Positions 13,101 to 25,045 of a stretch of DNA of 64,000 nt are shown one piece after another. Every line of letters begins with the position of its first letter. Position 1 is the first letter of the stretch. The stretch is taken from the NCBI GenBank assembly GCA_036850595.1, contig CM072151.1, forward strand, positions 21,987,307 through 22,051,306, in the 5' to 3' direction. The notes under the pieces are model-generated. The model made no database searches. It worked only from the letters and a program-made list of their open reading frames with translations, and was not told where the DNA came from. This stretch comes from Rhyacichthys aspro (taxonomy: Eukaryota > Chordata > Actinopteri > Gobiiformes > Rhyacichthyidae). A program made the translations under genes and the position numbers.

Positions 13101-13814
13101 CATGATTCAGATAACCACATCCCCCTATCCTCAGCAATGAATCAAAATAATCTATCCCGGTTTGTATTTGTAATTTGAATACAGTTTGAATACAATAAAT
13201 TAATTCAATGTACCTTATTCATAATTATTTAGTTATTTTATATAATTATTAGTTTAGTTAGTCTAGTAAAGTTAGGTTTTTTATTGGAACTGTTATATGA
13301 TGATTGTCATGCTTTTTTTTTAATATAACAAACAATCTGAGTTATAAAAGTTGGGAAAAATTGAATTTAAAGAGATGCAGTCCCTGTCCAATCCACCTCT
13401 GAGGAGGGATCAGGATAATCCAGATTTTTAGGATCAAACTGATCGATTTGGAGAATTATAATGTGGTCATTTTTACAGTTTGGCAAGTTTACTGAAAGCC
13501 AGTGAGGTAGTAACAGAGGCATCATCCGATTCTACACTGCACTTTCTTAATCTTGTCTGATGTTGTCTTTTGTCATGTTGTAAAAAGATTTAAGGTGGAT
13601 TGTGCAGAATATGCCGCTGTGACACAAACTGTAGAATACAAGGGGACAGTAGCTTACGGGGAAGATCATAAAAAACTTAAAGTCATTTTGCAATCAGGCT
13701 ACTTGGTAAAAAAATGGACTGGGTTGTGATTCATTAGCTGTACTCATTACCACCTTTTAACCATGTTTCTTAAACTTAGACCCTAACCCCCATGGCTATC
13801 TATATACTGTACAA
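10124..13814. other. Non-coding; GC-richer island at about 10455-10900
   Basis: The island at 10455-10900 has CpG-containing, mixed-base sequence unlike its AT-rich surroundings and is open in two + frames (122 and 71 codons), but neither translation matches a family I recognise. It is a candidate conserved regulatory element or a very diverged exon. The 163-codon ORF at 11667-12158 is hydrophobic and AT-driven and is probably chance. Nothing else was supported. Confidence 0.55.
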
Positions 13815-14602
13815 CAGTGGTTCCCAAACTCTTCACATAAAGTGCCAGCCCAGAAAATATCTTTCTTTCCAAGTACCACCTTCAAAGCCTGGCCAGCCAG
13901 ACACTTTCTCATTGTATTACATACAGAGAAATCAGTCTGGTAGTGCGGGGTTTGAACAGGATTTCAAGGCGGGACCATGGGCGGAACTAACCCTCACTGA
14001 GTAAACCAATCAGAGAAACCACAGTTGTCAACAAACCACAGCGTATACCAGCATGGCTAGAGAGAGAAGATGCCTCGGTGATGGTAATGACTTCTGAAGA
14101 CACAGGGTATAATATCAAGTTCAGTGCTTATTTTCGATCATAGTAAGCTCCCTAAACCTGCGTACTGTTTTGGTAAAAAAAAAATCGCGCTCAGTATAAT
14201 GCGAAACAAAATCCCACCTCCTTGCTACGATTGGCCGGGAAGAAAGAGCTGGAGCAGAATACAGAGCAGATTGGACAATCCCAGACTGACTTTCTCTGTA
14301 TGTAATACAATGAGAAAGCCATCTGGCTGGCCAGGCTACAACCTTCATGCCAGTGTTATACGAACACAAATCTCTATAAATGTTATGAAATGAATTTTGT
14401 TTGCTGTGCTGCTTCTTTGATATCACAGTTTGAATCCCACAGCTTTTTAAGAGTCCAATTTTAGTGGTAGCTATACTAAAGTGTATTTTAGAAAAGTTGT
14501 AGCAGAAATCAAAAGTCCTGCATTTTGTAGTTATCAGAGACTCCAAGTACCACCACAGAGGGCCAGAGTACCACCAGTGGTACCTGTGCCATAGTTTAAG
14601 AC
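13815..14602 (+). mobile_element. hAT-like non-autonomous element carrying a nested MITE
   Basis: The left part starts CAGTGGTTCCCAAACTC and continues with AAGTACCACC. The right part contains repeated GTACCACC and ends CCATAGTTTAAGAC, roughly the inverse of the start. This 'CAGTGGTTCTCAAACT ... AAGTACCACC' organisation is a widespread fish hAT-type MITE pattern from memory. The element is split by the 450-bp MITE at 13887-14336. A clear 8-bp target duplication was not found, so the outer limits are approximate. Confidence 0.6.
13887..14336. mobile_element. 450-bp MITE with long terminal inverted repeats, copy 1
   Basis: The left end GCCTGGCCAGCCAG plus CTTTCTCATTGTATTACATA (to about 13931) is inverted at the right end (about 14289-14336: TATGTAATACAATGAGAAAG then CTGGCTGGCCAGGC). 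The terminal repeats are about 45 bp and near-identical. The interior is non-coding; a 141-codon minus-strand ORF spanning the right half has no family signature. Related copies lie at 32590-33075 and from 59875. A TA follows the right end and precedes the ends of the other two copies, which hints at TA target sites as in Tc1/mariner or related elements. Confidence 0.85.
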
Positions 14603-16111
14603 AAAAAAAAAAATACTATGAATTCTTCACTCTCTTTCCCTATACAGTTTCTTTCTCCTAAGAGTGCACTAGAGGCTCGTCAACAGCCATCAGTTTCACT
14701 GTATGTTTGTGTGTTGCTTACAGCCGCTGGGAGGGCCATAACAGGCTCAGGACCAGCTCTGAGAGTAAACTGTGGACAAGTGTAGCCAAACACAAGCAGC
14801 AGATATATGAGCGCAGTGTGGTCAGGGCACTGGAACTGGACACAGTGATCTATGGACCAAGGCCTGGCTCGTAGATCTCCTCCATACACTGACTGGGCCT
14901 TGGAGAGCACTGACGCATTCACACACAGCTGCCAGGAATGGTGGAGCATTTCAGGTCTATCAAGTTAGTTTCTAAACATACATGCCATCAAATTTTAAGC
15001 CTTAGTATCATCATTGGACAGTAACTTATTATACAGCATTGTACCCATGGCTAATGTACTAATCTGGAACTCTGTCCCAGTTTCATTGCATGTTTTCATT
15101 GTAACCAAAAGTCTAAACTCCACGAAAATCAGAAATGTTTTGTTGGCGAGCTGTCCTTAAAGCTGCACAGAAAAAAAAACTGCAATAAAATGCATTTATT
15201 TAAATATTTTATTATAGCAACCTCCTCCACAGCTGCCAATAGATGGCAAAAAGAGCACATATTTCCTAGGATGAATAGATCTGACTATTTGACCATTATT
15301 TTGGTTATGCACCAGATTTCTTTGTGCTGGGCTTGTGAAGTACAGCCAGTGCACAGTTACTTGTTGCTATAAAGTGCATCACCGCATGAATGCATGCCAA
15401 AAGCTAAGCCAAGACACTATTCTTTCTATTCACATATGTTCTTCAAGCATTTGCCAAGATTTTTCATGAACAGAGTGGAATGTGCATTGCTTATATTAAT
15501 AAACTGACAAATATAGATATTGACTGCACACCCACGACCAGTTCAGCCCCAGACAAGCAGCCGCACCAAATAGATGGATAGGACATATATTATGTGAAAG
15601 GCCGTCTCTGTATTTATTCATTGCCATAACACATGCTGTATTTTACACTCAGTTTTACATTAGCTGCATGTGCAATTTTGACAAAGTCCTCCGTGGCCAC
15701 ACACACAAATAAGTTTGCTTATTTTTATGCATGCCCACTACGTTCTGCATGCTGTCAGTCACTCGTGTCTGAGCTTGGTCTAACAGGCTGCTGCTGGTGT
15801 ACCAGAGCTTGTTTAGCAGCTTACTGCAGTGTCATGGTCTGCTGTGGCCCCAGGCGAGCCATCTGCTGGAGATGACATGAAAACCAGTGGATAATCCAGT
15901 CTGCCTTCACCACATAGTCTATCGCATTCTGCTCTTAGCTCCTTCTAGTGGTAGAGGACTTCAAAATCACCATCACACCTTAAAGCTTTATCCATAGGCC
16001 TAATCATGGTTCATAACATACTTGAGCACTATCAATTGCATATCACCATGATAGCACACTCGTCACATAGTGTGCTGTCATTTAGCAAACTATGCTAAAT
16101 TTACTATGAAA
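14603..16111. other. Non-coding, no gene recognised
   Basis: Mixed-base stretch at 14680-14950 with an 89-codon minus ORF of no recognisable family, then AT-rich sequence. No RNA gene or repeat was identified with confidence. Confidence 0.55.
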
Positions 16112-16551
16112 AAAAACTTTCTGTAGCAGAGTGGTTAGCGCTCCTGCTTCACAGCAAGAAGGTCGTGAGTTCGAATCCCGGCCGAACCAAAACATCGTTG
16201 GCTGATTGTAGCCAACTCAAAAACATCATTGGCTAACTCTGGTCTTTCTGTGAGGAGTCTGCATGTCCTCCCGTGACACCGTGGGTTCTCTCCGGGATCT
16301 CCGGCTTCCTCCCACCATCCAAAGACATGCATGTATAGGTGAATTGGTGACTCTAAAGTGCCCCTAGTGGATGTATGTGAGAGTGAATGTCTGTCAATGT
16401 CTGCATCTAAGTGTAAGCCCTGCGACGAACTGGCCACTGTCCAGGGTGCACCCCGCCTAAGGCCCAAAGCTGCTGGGATAGGCTCCAGCCACCCGCGACC
16501 CCACGAGTGGGATAAGCGGTAGAAGATGAATGAATGAAAAACTTTCTGTAG
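16112..16551 (+). mobile_element. Complete tRNA-derived SINE with 15-bp target duplication
   Basis: The element body is 16127-16536. It opens with a tRNA-like promoter head: an A-box-like CAGAGTGGTTAGCGC and a B-box GAGTTCGAATCCC near 16168-16180. A conserved central body follows, then a LINE-type tail containing GCTGGGATAGGCTCCAG, GATAAGCGGTAGAAGATG and terminal GAATGAATG units. Both sides carry the identical 15-mer AAAAACTTTCTGTAG (16112-16126 and 16537-16551), as expected for LINE-mediated retroposition. The tail resembles L2/CR1-type fish LINEs from memory. The perfect duplication and intact promoter boxes indicate a young copy. It is a pseudo-tRNA head, not a functional tRNA gene. Confidence 0.93.
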
Positions 16552-16599
16552 ATTAGGACATGAGGCTTTATGTAATGTGCTGAGTGATCACAGTCAGAT

Positions 16600-16762
16600 T
16601 AGAAATAGGGGTGTAAGGTGGCAGAGTAATAAGTAAGAAGGTCATGGGTTCGATCCCCTTTATCCTGTGAAGTCTGCCTCAGGCCCAAAGCTGCTGGGAT
16701 AGGCTCCAGTCACCTGCAACCTCCAATGGGACTAAGCGGAAGATGGTGAATGAATGAATATT
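16600..16762 (+). mobile_element. Internally deleted SINE copy
   Basis: Contains a degraded tRNA-like head (GGCAGAGTAATAAGTAAGAA, then a B-box-like GGGTTCGATCCC at about 16647), joined directly to the tail segment (CTGCCTCAGGCCCAAAGCTG, then GCTGGGATAGGCTCCAG) and terminal GAATGAATG. The body between head and tail seen in the neighbouring copy at 16127-16536 is missing. Confidence 0.85.
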
Positions 16763-18727
16763 AAAATTAACCAAAATGCCTAACTTTATTGCGTGTGACA
16801 ATGTTTCCTTTACTCATTGGCTAAACTGTAGAAGTGGGCAGGAAGTTAGTCACCATCCTGAGTCATCTGTATGTATAATGTCAACACATACACATTTTGT
16901 TTTCATCTTGACACATTACATATTACAAAGATAAATGGAATTTGGGGGACTGGAATGACAAAGCAATTAAGTCTCACAAGAGATGGATAGAAAAAAGAAG
17001 GACGAGATAGAAGCGGTGTGGAGCGGCATCTGCAGGGACCTTCTGTCAAACATCTCCAGGAATGTGAGCCGAAACCAAAAGAGCTTCAAACACGGCCCCA
17101 GACACGCACACGTCCCTGCAGTGGGCCCTGGCAGACTGACGCCTATTGAAGTCTGTGCACAAACACCACTAAGCAGTACTCCCATGAGGCTTAGCTCAGC
17201 CCAGACATCACCTTATCACCAGAGAAAGGCTCAAAATACACTCGATGATGGGCAAAGAGTGTTGAAAACATATCAAAACACTTGTCCACAGAAGCTAAAA
17301 GCTGGCACAAGGGCACAGAACAGAAAGGCACCGAGCGCTTTGAAGGAGAAGCAGGATTAGATTAAGGCTTTGAGCAGTGACTTGAAAGCTGTTAAGACAA
17401 AAAAGGAATTGACAATCAATGGTGGTGGCAAAGGATGAGTAGTTCTAGATTTTTCAATGACATCAGAAGTGTATGGAGCCTGCAAATGGCTTCTTATGCA
17501 CAAGATCATCATATGTTTGCTTTAAAAAACTAAACTTGTAGCTTGTAACATGGCCATTATAAAGTTGCACACAGTGGTTAGCACTTCTCCCGGGGGGGAG
17601 GTTGTGGGTTAGACGAGGTTGGGTTTGGTCAGAGAAGGCCTTTGTGTATGAAAGCTGCATGTGGGTGAATATGTGACTCTAAACAGTGAATAAATGTGAG
17701 CGTAGTTTTCTCAATGTACCTCCCTAAAAGTTTGCCAACACAAGTATTTTTGTTTTTGCAAAATATGTGATTAATTACGCTATAAAATTCTTTATTTAGA
17801 CATGAAAGGTTTTGAAGGTAGGTGCTTCATATACTGACTGTGGAAGTAGAGCCAGCGAGAGAAAAGAGTTTATTATTTGCTGATTATGTATTTCTTATGT
17901 AGATATTCTGTGCCTTTCTATTCTTATATCAAATTTTTAAAAACTGATTTGTGTGTTTGTGTTTGTCGCCTTAGTTCTGTGTGCACATTATGACTATGTC
18001 TATGATTTTTGTTAAAAAAAAAAAAAGAAAAAGTGAAGCAACATCATAGAAGGTCACATTCTGAACTTTGGTGTAAGATACAAACACCAGTGGGGAATAG
18101 AAACATCTTGTTTTTGTACATCCCTTGGAATAATGGAAACAACCCAAAAAAAAAAAAAAGTTATGTAACACAGTTCATATTTCTGTATGAACACTTGCCA
18201 ACTCAATTAAGATAAAGAATATGAAGTCATCAACAGCAAAAGCCAAAACTTACAACAAAAACATTTAACAAAAAAATTACCAGAAAACAGAAAGACTGCA
18301 CAAACAAGTAAATGAAAAAAAAAAAAAAGTCTTCACATGACAAACCCAAACTTCTCCCAGCACAGTGAGCAGCCGCCGCAGAAGACGGCTTAAGCTTTGA
18401 TTTGTGAAAGCTGTCATGTCCAGACTGTCTCGCTGTACCTCGGCCGGGAGGATTTCTTCTGATTAAAACCCATTAGTCTCGAAGACAGACAGAGGATTTG
18501 AAGTCAGGCTGAGTCAGACTAGCTACGATGCTCTGCTGCATTCCTGTCTGCTCCCGTCTTTATCTTTCTTTGTGCCTCTTGAATTCGTCACGCCAAAGCC
18601 TCAGTACGTTTTCATTGCCTTATTGCATTGAGGAAATGTATGGAGGCTGAAGACAGTGACATGGTAAAGGGTGACAATTCAAAGTTTAAGAAAAACAGGA
18701 CAAGACTACTAAGAGAAGACTATTCTG
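16763..18727. other. Non-coding; decayed SINE and two mixed-base stretches
   Basis: A mixed-base stretch at 16983-17360 is open for 125 codons on +, but the translation (basic, low-signature) matches nothing I know. Another at about 18350-18660 is also less AT-rich. Poly-A runs lie near 18015-18027, 18146-18158 and 18315-18328. No gene was supported. Confidence 0.5.
17570..17706 (+). repeat. Decayed SINE head and body
   Basis: CACAGTGGTTAGCACTTCTC corresponds to the tRNA-like head of the complete SINE at 16127. GGTTGTGGGTTAGACG corresponds to its B-box area and GTGGGTGAATATGTGACTC to its body. The tail is absent. Confidence 0.6.
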
Positions 18728-19803
18728 TAGAGGTGGGAGAAAAAAATGATTCATGTATGATTCACAATTAAATTAGATTAAATTTTTTTTTAAATATATT
18801 TTTTAATAAATAATGAGCTGTCGTCATACTAAAAAGACAGAACCCAACCACGAGAGTTTGTGAGCAACACATTTGAGTTCTTACAGAGTGCAGAAGACCA
18901 CGGAAGAGGAAAGACAAATCTGAATCCCCTCCCTAGCCCCAAACCCCTCAATCACTATATATAGTGCTGCACTATATAGAGGACTATATAGTTCACTCAA
19001 TTTGTGAACGGCTGAGGACACTACATGTTTATATTCTGTCGCCGATAGTCACGTGATTCATGTACATGTACAAAAAAAGTTATCTGAACTCTGCTGATAA
19101 TGGACTTTTGTAAAAGACTCTGGCAAGACTGTAGTGATATAACTATTAATAATAACTGCCTACGTGTTTAATCCAACAAGCCTTGTCCCATTAATGACCC
19201 AAACAGACTGGATTATTGCAGCTCTTTTCTGTCTCAGAGGAAGCTCTGCGTCTGTATGAGTTCAGGTTCAGCTAATGTTAGTGATTGTAAAGTGTAAAAC
19301 TTCTCTGACTCGTTTCATTCAAGCCTGTTGTGTTCAGATAAACATGTCATGGTCGTGCTGCTCTCTGACAATAATTTGTTAAGCATTATGGTCTATTTTG
19401 ACCGTCTAGTGACCATCACTGCTCACTACTTTTACTGATGCATTGTGGGAAACTTTGAGTGCACAATAGCAAATTATTGTTACTGTTGAACATTGTATAT
19501 ATGCATTTAGCAACTTATTTTATTTCATCAATTTTGTACTTTCCCCAACCTTGTAAAAACTATTTTATTGTATTTTTATATTTTTAGAAAAGAAAATATA
19601 AGAAAAGAAAACAAAATACATTTTAGGTTTTTGATGCAGTGATATTTACACTAAACTGCAAACAGGAATCAAAATTTGATTCAAATTGGAAAACCACTGA
19701 ATCGATTTTAAATCGTGAATCAATGTTTAATCGAATCGTGACCCCAAGAATCCATAAGAATCTAATCGAGAGATTCCAAAAGATTCCCACCCCTACTGTT
19801 CTG
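18720..19803. mobile_element. hAT-type non-autonomous element with imperfect 8-bp TSD
   Basis: The left end TAGAGGTGGGAGAA (18728) and right end GATTCCCACCCCTA (to 19795) are imperfect inverted repeats. The flanking octamers CTATTCTG (18720-18727) and CTGTTCTG (19796-19803) match at 7 of 8 positions. The subterminal right region is rich in AATCG/GATTC repeats (GAATCGTGACC, AAATCGTGAATC) typical of this fish repeat type. No transposase ORF is present in the 1068-bp body. The mutated duplication suggests an older insertion than the one at 2887. Confidence 0.8.
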
Positions 19804-22800
19804 CTCCTTTACCTCATACAACTGTTTTCAGGCAAAAGACTCACCCAATCAAAAATATAAACACTGTACCACACATCATTCAGATGGTTATTTTATGTTG
19901 GGATGACAGGTCCTGAAATAATTTGTGTGTAACTCTGCGTCGTGCTTGTTTTCTTATTTGGCATCCACACACTACATACTCTGGAACATCTGGTGCCTTG
20001 TAGCTTGTTGGCTGTAGCCGACAACACAGACATGTAATCAGCTGGTTACCATTTTCCAAAATGATCTTGTTTGAGTAGAATTGAACATTTATTGCCCATT
20101 TGTTCATTGAAAATGCATTATTGCATGCTTAACTTCTGTTGCCAAATATGATTGTTTGCTTGGTGGTTTAGCTATTGTTCTACAGTTAGGAGTTTTTATT
20201 CATGTTTTAAATTTATGATCCTCTGAACTCTGGTGTGCCGCAGGGATCCATTCTTGGCTCACCTCTATTTTCTTTTTACATGCTGCTGTAAGGGCTAGTT
20301 ATTGCTAAACATAACCTCTCTGAATTTACTTGCTTTTCTTTGTTTTCATGTCCACTAAGGTTCTTTAAATGAAAAGGCATCATTGATTAGTTTCCTAGCC
20401 CCTAAGCACCGTAAAACAGCACATACATTTTTCTGCTGTTTTATGGTGCTTAATGAGGAAAAATGTAACACAATTTTCACTTTGTTGTTTGTGTAATAAA
20501 TTCATATTACATAGCGACTGTTGCCAAATGTAATATACCACCAAAATCTTATTTACCTTACTATTGTATGCATTTTGCAGCATGTTCACAATAGCTTTGC
20601 CTAATCATTTGCAGAAATTATTGTATAGTGCATTGTTACTCACATCACACATAACAATTCAAGTCAAAAGGACAAATTTCATATATTTTCAAATTAATAT
20701 ATCATATATCACATTCTGCTTGAAGCAATATCCTATGGCTGTTCTGAAACTGAACAAAAATGTTGAAGCTAGATGACATAAAGTGGATTGCAGCGACATT
20801 GCCCGTGGAGTTTTTCTTCCACAAATTTTAATCCAGAGCCTTCCTGGGCTGCCCACGCTTCTTGGCTCTCCATTAAAATGTCGTTGCAGGCCCCACCTCT
20901 CTGCTCTCTGTGTACACTCATGCACATATCTAGTTATCGATCGTTCCTCCTGATCACACCGCTGCGCCGCACATAATCCACTTCATTATTCCTCCTACTG
21001 CTCAAAGACGCTCGGTGGGAGGAGTGCGAGGACAACGGGGCTGGCAGTCACACTTTTGACTTTACTTAGATCTGCTGAACAAATGTACTTAATAGAACAA
21101 TAGTAAAGCACTAGGCTGCCTTTTAAGGGCTAACCACTTCTTATACTAACACATAGGATAAAAACTGTAAAGATGTCCACACATGTTTAAAGCCTTGGTT
21201 GTGTTGTGCTGGACATCTAAAGGTCAAGATCATTGCTTATATCTTCTGCCTGGATGTGTTGTTTTTTTTGTTTTTTTTCCTGTTTGTGTCTTGCTACTTC
21301 TACTACTTCCTGTCCTCCGACTGATTTGGTAGCACATAATGTGACATCAAACAAGATGTCTGCATGTTTGGTTGTCCGCTTTTTCCCAGTCTTTTATGTT
21401 GCATGAAGAGATACAAAACCATTCTAAGAATAATTACACAAAGTTTGACGTCATAGAAATACAGCAGAATACTAGGAATGTACAGAGAACATATATATAT
21501 ATATATACAGTTCAAGTGTGTTATGACAAATTGAAGAATGTTAGTTTTCTTTTACACATTAGAGCTAAATGATTGTACATGTTTCCATAACGACAAAGAA
21601 CCCTGACTGAAATTATTTGCTTGAAGGTGAGCTACTAACCATATATTGTCTAAATGAGAATGTATTAAGTATGTTATTGTAAATCCTGTAAGTACAGAAT
21701 AAGAGGCAGAAAACTGAAGCACTAGGTCTTAATAATCGTGAATTTGATGATCCTGAGACACAGTGCTGAGTTTTCAAATGTGGTGCAGTAGGTGGTGAGA
21801 TTTGTCGACTGTGACACCAGCCCCGGTCCCAACAAACCTGCAGGTACACAGCACGCAGACACGCCCATGCACACACCAGATAATTTTTCAATTAAAGCAT
21901 ATCTGGCTCCTGTGGACTACCTCCATGTAGGCTCCTGCAGCTGCCAACACACACCCTCATTTATCAAAGTACAAGGAGCTAATATGCACAAGCTGCACAA
22001 AACTTGTATTAATCATAAATGGTGTGCACACCTGTATGTGGGAATAGAGTGCACCTGTTTGACATCCAAACACGCTCTCTTAAAAGCAGATGCTTTCTGC
22101 TGGGACCGGAAATTTGACCCGGTAGGTCTGTTCCCATATGTTAATTATAGTAGTAGAGTAGCAAAAGAAAGTAGTAAAAGAAAAAAGAAAGAAAAAATAC
22201 TCAAAAGTATGTAAGATTTGTTCATTTACCCAAGTTCATGAATATTTACCCATGTAAGAAACTTTTACGAGCTAGTATTACATACAATTAGTGTTATACT
22301 CTACAGTGTTAAACCAATACAATCTCATAAAAGTTACTTACAACCACTTAGATTTACTGTACATTATTCCATTTGCAGCAGAGTCATGCTAAAGGTACTT
22401 TTATGAATGCATAAGTGCAAGCAGAACACTTTCAACAGAGTAACACAACTGTTCACAGTCTGCCTTCTTAATCCTTTCTTCTGCAGTTTGCACCCTCTCT
22501 ACAGGCATGTGCCATCTAGTGGCAAAGGGTCACATTACAGGACTTCCTTAAAAATGTAAATTTCAGGAAGTTCACTTGCATTTGTATTTCTCACTTTGAA
22601 CAAGTGTACAAGAACATTTCAAACTATTGAGTCCACAGCGTTCTGTTCATGGAAAAAAAAAATCTGTTTTTCTGCGAAGTTTGAGAAAGAGTCTCTTATT
22701 GTCTGCTTTGTATCTATTCAAAAGAACAAAAAACATGAAGCTGAGTGGATGAAAAATGGTAAACACTTTGTAGTTTGACTTGAAAAGTGATGGAAAACAC

Positions 22801-24621
22801 TTTTGTGCAGCGCACTATGTCATCCAAACAGACTGACACTTACTGGTGATGTCTGTAGCAGAAGTACAATTACACTGCATGGATACGACAGCAGTATTCA
22901 AAGCAGCTGTAGACAGAGAGACACGGCATCAGGTTTTGAGGCGTTTTCATTTTTAATTTCCCAACTGTACAACTGTGGAATCATGCCAAAAATGAGCATT
23001 TTCCCAGTACTTTCATATGCAAGTCCTTTAAGCATGATCAATATTGCACATGGATCCTGGAAAAGCTTGAATTTGAGTATTTTTCAGTTATGTAATTAAC
23101 CTGGATAATAATTAAAATCATTATTTTAATTGTAACTTACCAACACATGTTTTAGGTTTGTGTCTATAAAATTCAACTTTAGATAAACTACAGAACATCA
23201 CCTGCCAGGTTTCAGTAAAACCACTGGAAGTTTGAGTTTTGACTTACTGAGGCTGTTGTAGTTTGTCACTATATGCATTGATGGAACTCCTCAAATATGT
23301 CTGCTCATTAGAATAGACACTCAAAATACCATTCAAACAGAGATTTTCTGATTGGTTTTAGATGAAAAAGTAACCACTGTTTCTGCAGCATCAAAGAGGA
23401 TTTTTTTGTTTTCAGACAGTAGCTGGGTTACAGATTAATCTCCACATTGCATTAGATGGAAATAGAAGTGGTATAAAGAGGATCTGCTGAAATTTTCATG
23501 GAAATGCTGCATTATATTAACCTGACACTGAACCATCTGGAGGGCTTCCATACAAAGTGGTTGCAAAGAGCAGGTGCTATAGATGATTGGATGAACCACC
23601 TGTGAGTAACACAGTTTTTTCAACTCACAAATATCGTGAGAATCCAGCTGCGCAAGGCACTAAAAAGGTTCTTATGAAATACTGTGACTCACGACTAAAA
23701 CAGGAGAGAGTAAGAGCTAATCCAGGATTCAAAGCAAGACTAGAGCAAGCACCAAACCTTTTACTCAAATGTGAATAAACCCAAACTGAGACTAAAGCCT
23801 GAGTTGCAGCACATAGCGTTTACAAGAGATGTCCCTTCTTTTCATTTGTTCTCTTGTAGAAACCAAATGTACGCTGCTTGATTATGTTATTCATAGTTTA
23901 GTTATAAATCTAAGTAAAACACACAAGAAATGGCAAGTTGTATCGATATCTCATCCTAACTTCCCCAGACTTCTCTTTGCTCTCCTTACTTCAACTCCCT
24001 TTAAAAAAAAACAAAAGTCTGTCTCTCTCAAATGTTAATGAGCTTTTCACATCTAACTCCTCATCAGTGGCTTCACCGTAGCGATGCACATGCAGACCCA
24101 TATTCACACATTAATTAAGCATAGCCCATCCTGCCGTCACCCGTCAGTGGAGCCATCTTTTATTAATCTGTCATATGGCGGGCATGTCTGCAAACAGATG
24201 TGAGAGACAAAACACAGCGCACAAACAGCTCCAGAGAGAAGAGTTAAAACCAGGCGCCACGTTGTAAATACTGCCTCAGAGAAAAACACTTTGCTGGCAG
24301 GACCACATATTTCATTCTTTCTGTGATAAATATGCCATAAAATCCATTTTTGCTGTAACCCTGTTTATAAAAAGACCTGACTTTCAAAAATGTACCCCAA
24401 AGCCACAATGTATTTGCAAAGGTTCCCAAATAAGCAGACCCTGGCGCAGTTATTAAAAAAAAGTGGAGATAAATATTGCAGATTGGGCAACAGAGAAACC
24501 ATACTCCAAGTTTGCAATCCAAAAATGTAAACATAAACTGGTCACATTTGTTCTTAACACAGTCATATGGCAAAAAGAAAGATAGTGATTTTTAATGTCT
24601 TTTCATTAAAACAATGCGTTG
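19804..24621. other. Non-coding; a few GC-richer islands
   Basis: Mostly AT-rich. Less AT-rich islands at about 20785-21060, 21780-22010 and 24040-24240 stand out and could be conserved elements. A TA microsatellite of about 18 nt lies at 21489-21507. The 140-codon ORF at 21792-22214 ends in a lysine-rich low-complexity tail and has no family signature. No gene was supported. Confidence 0.55.
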
Positions 24622-25045
24622 TGTCTACCTTTCCTCTCTTCATCCTCTTCAAAGCCCTCCTAACTTCACTCTTGCTAATCCTTTCTACCTCCTGCTCGGC
24701 AATAGCCTCTTCTGCTCCTCTCTTTCTGTCAAAGTAGTCCTTCCATCTTTCCATCACCCTCTTGTCACCTGCCAACACATCCTTCCCATCTCTATCCCTC
24801 TGCCTCGCCAACCGGTACAAATCCCTCTCACCTTCCTTACTGTCTTACCTTGCATACACATCCTCATTACATGGCTTCATAAGCTTTCTGTTTGGCCTTT
24901 GCCACATCTATCTCACCTCGCGCTGCATCTCCCAATATTCCTGTCTACTTTCCTCAGTCCTCTCACTTTCACACCTCTTCCTCTGCATACTCTCCCGAAC
25001 TTGCTTATTTCACCATCAAGTCTCCTTGTCTACCTTCAGATGACA
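24622..25045 (-). pseudogene. Fragment of a non-LTR retrotransposon ORF (RTE-like), frameshifted
   Basis: Reading the minus strand, 25045 towards 24830 gives a diverged WWN...KRKRCESERTEESRQEY segment with stops, then an AKAKQKAYEAM-like segment in another frame. The stretch 24820-24622 then gives YRLARQRDRDGKDVLAGDKR, ERWKDYFD and SKSEVRRALKRMKRGK in one open frame. This order (WWN, RQEY, AKAKQKAY, LYRLA-QRDRDG, RWKEYFE, ALKRMKNGKA) is the linker between endonuclease and reverse transcriptase of RTE-type fish LINEs, from memory. The catalytic reverse transcriptase core is missing and at least two frameshifts are present, so it is a dead 5'- and 3'-truncated copy. Confidence 0.75.

Noticed and set aside
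16121..16190. Possible functional tRNA gene
   Set aside because: The A- and B-box-like head is followed directly by SINE body and tail with flanking target duplications, and no complete cloverleaf was found.
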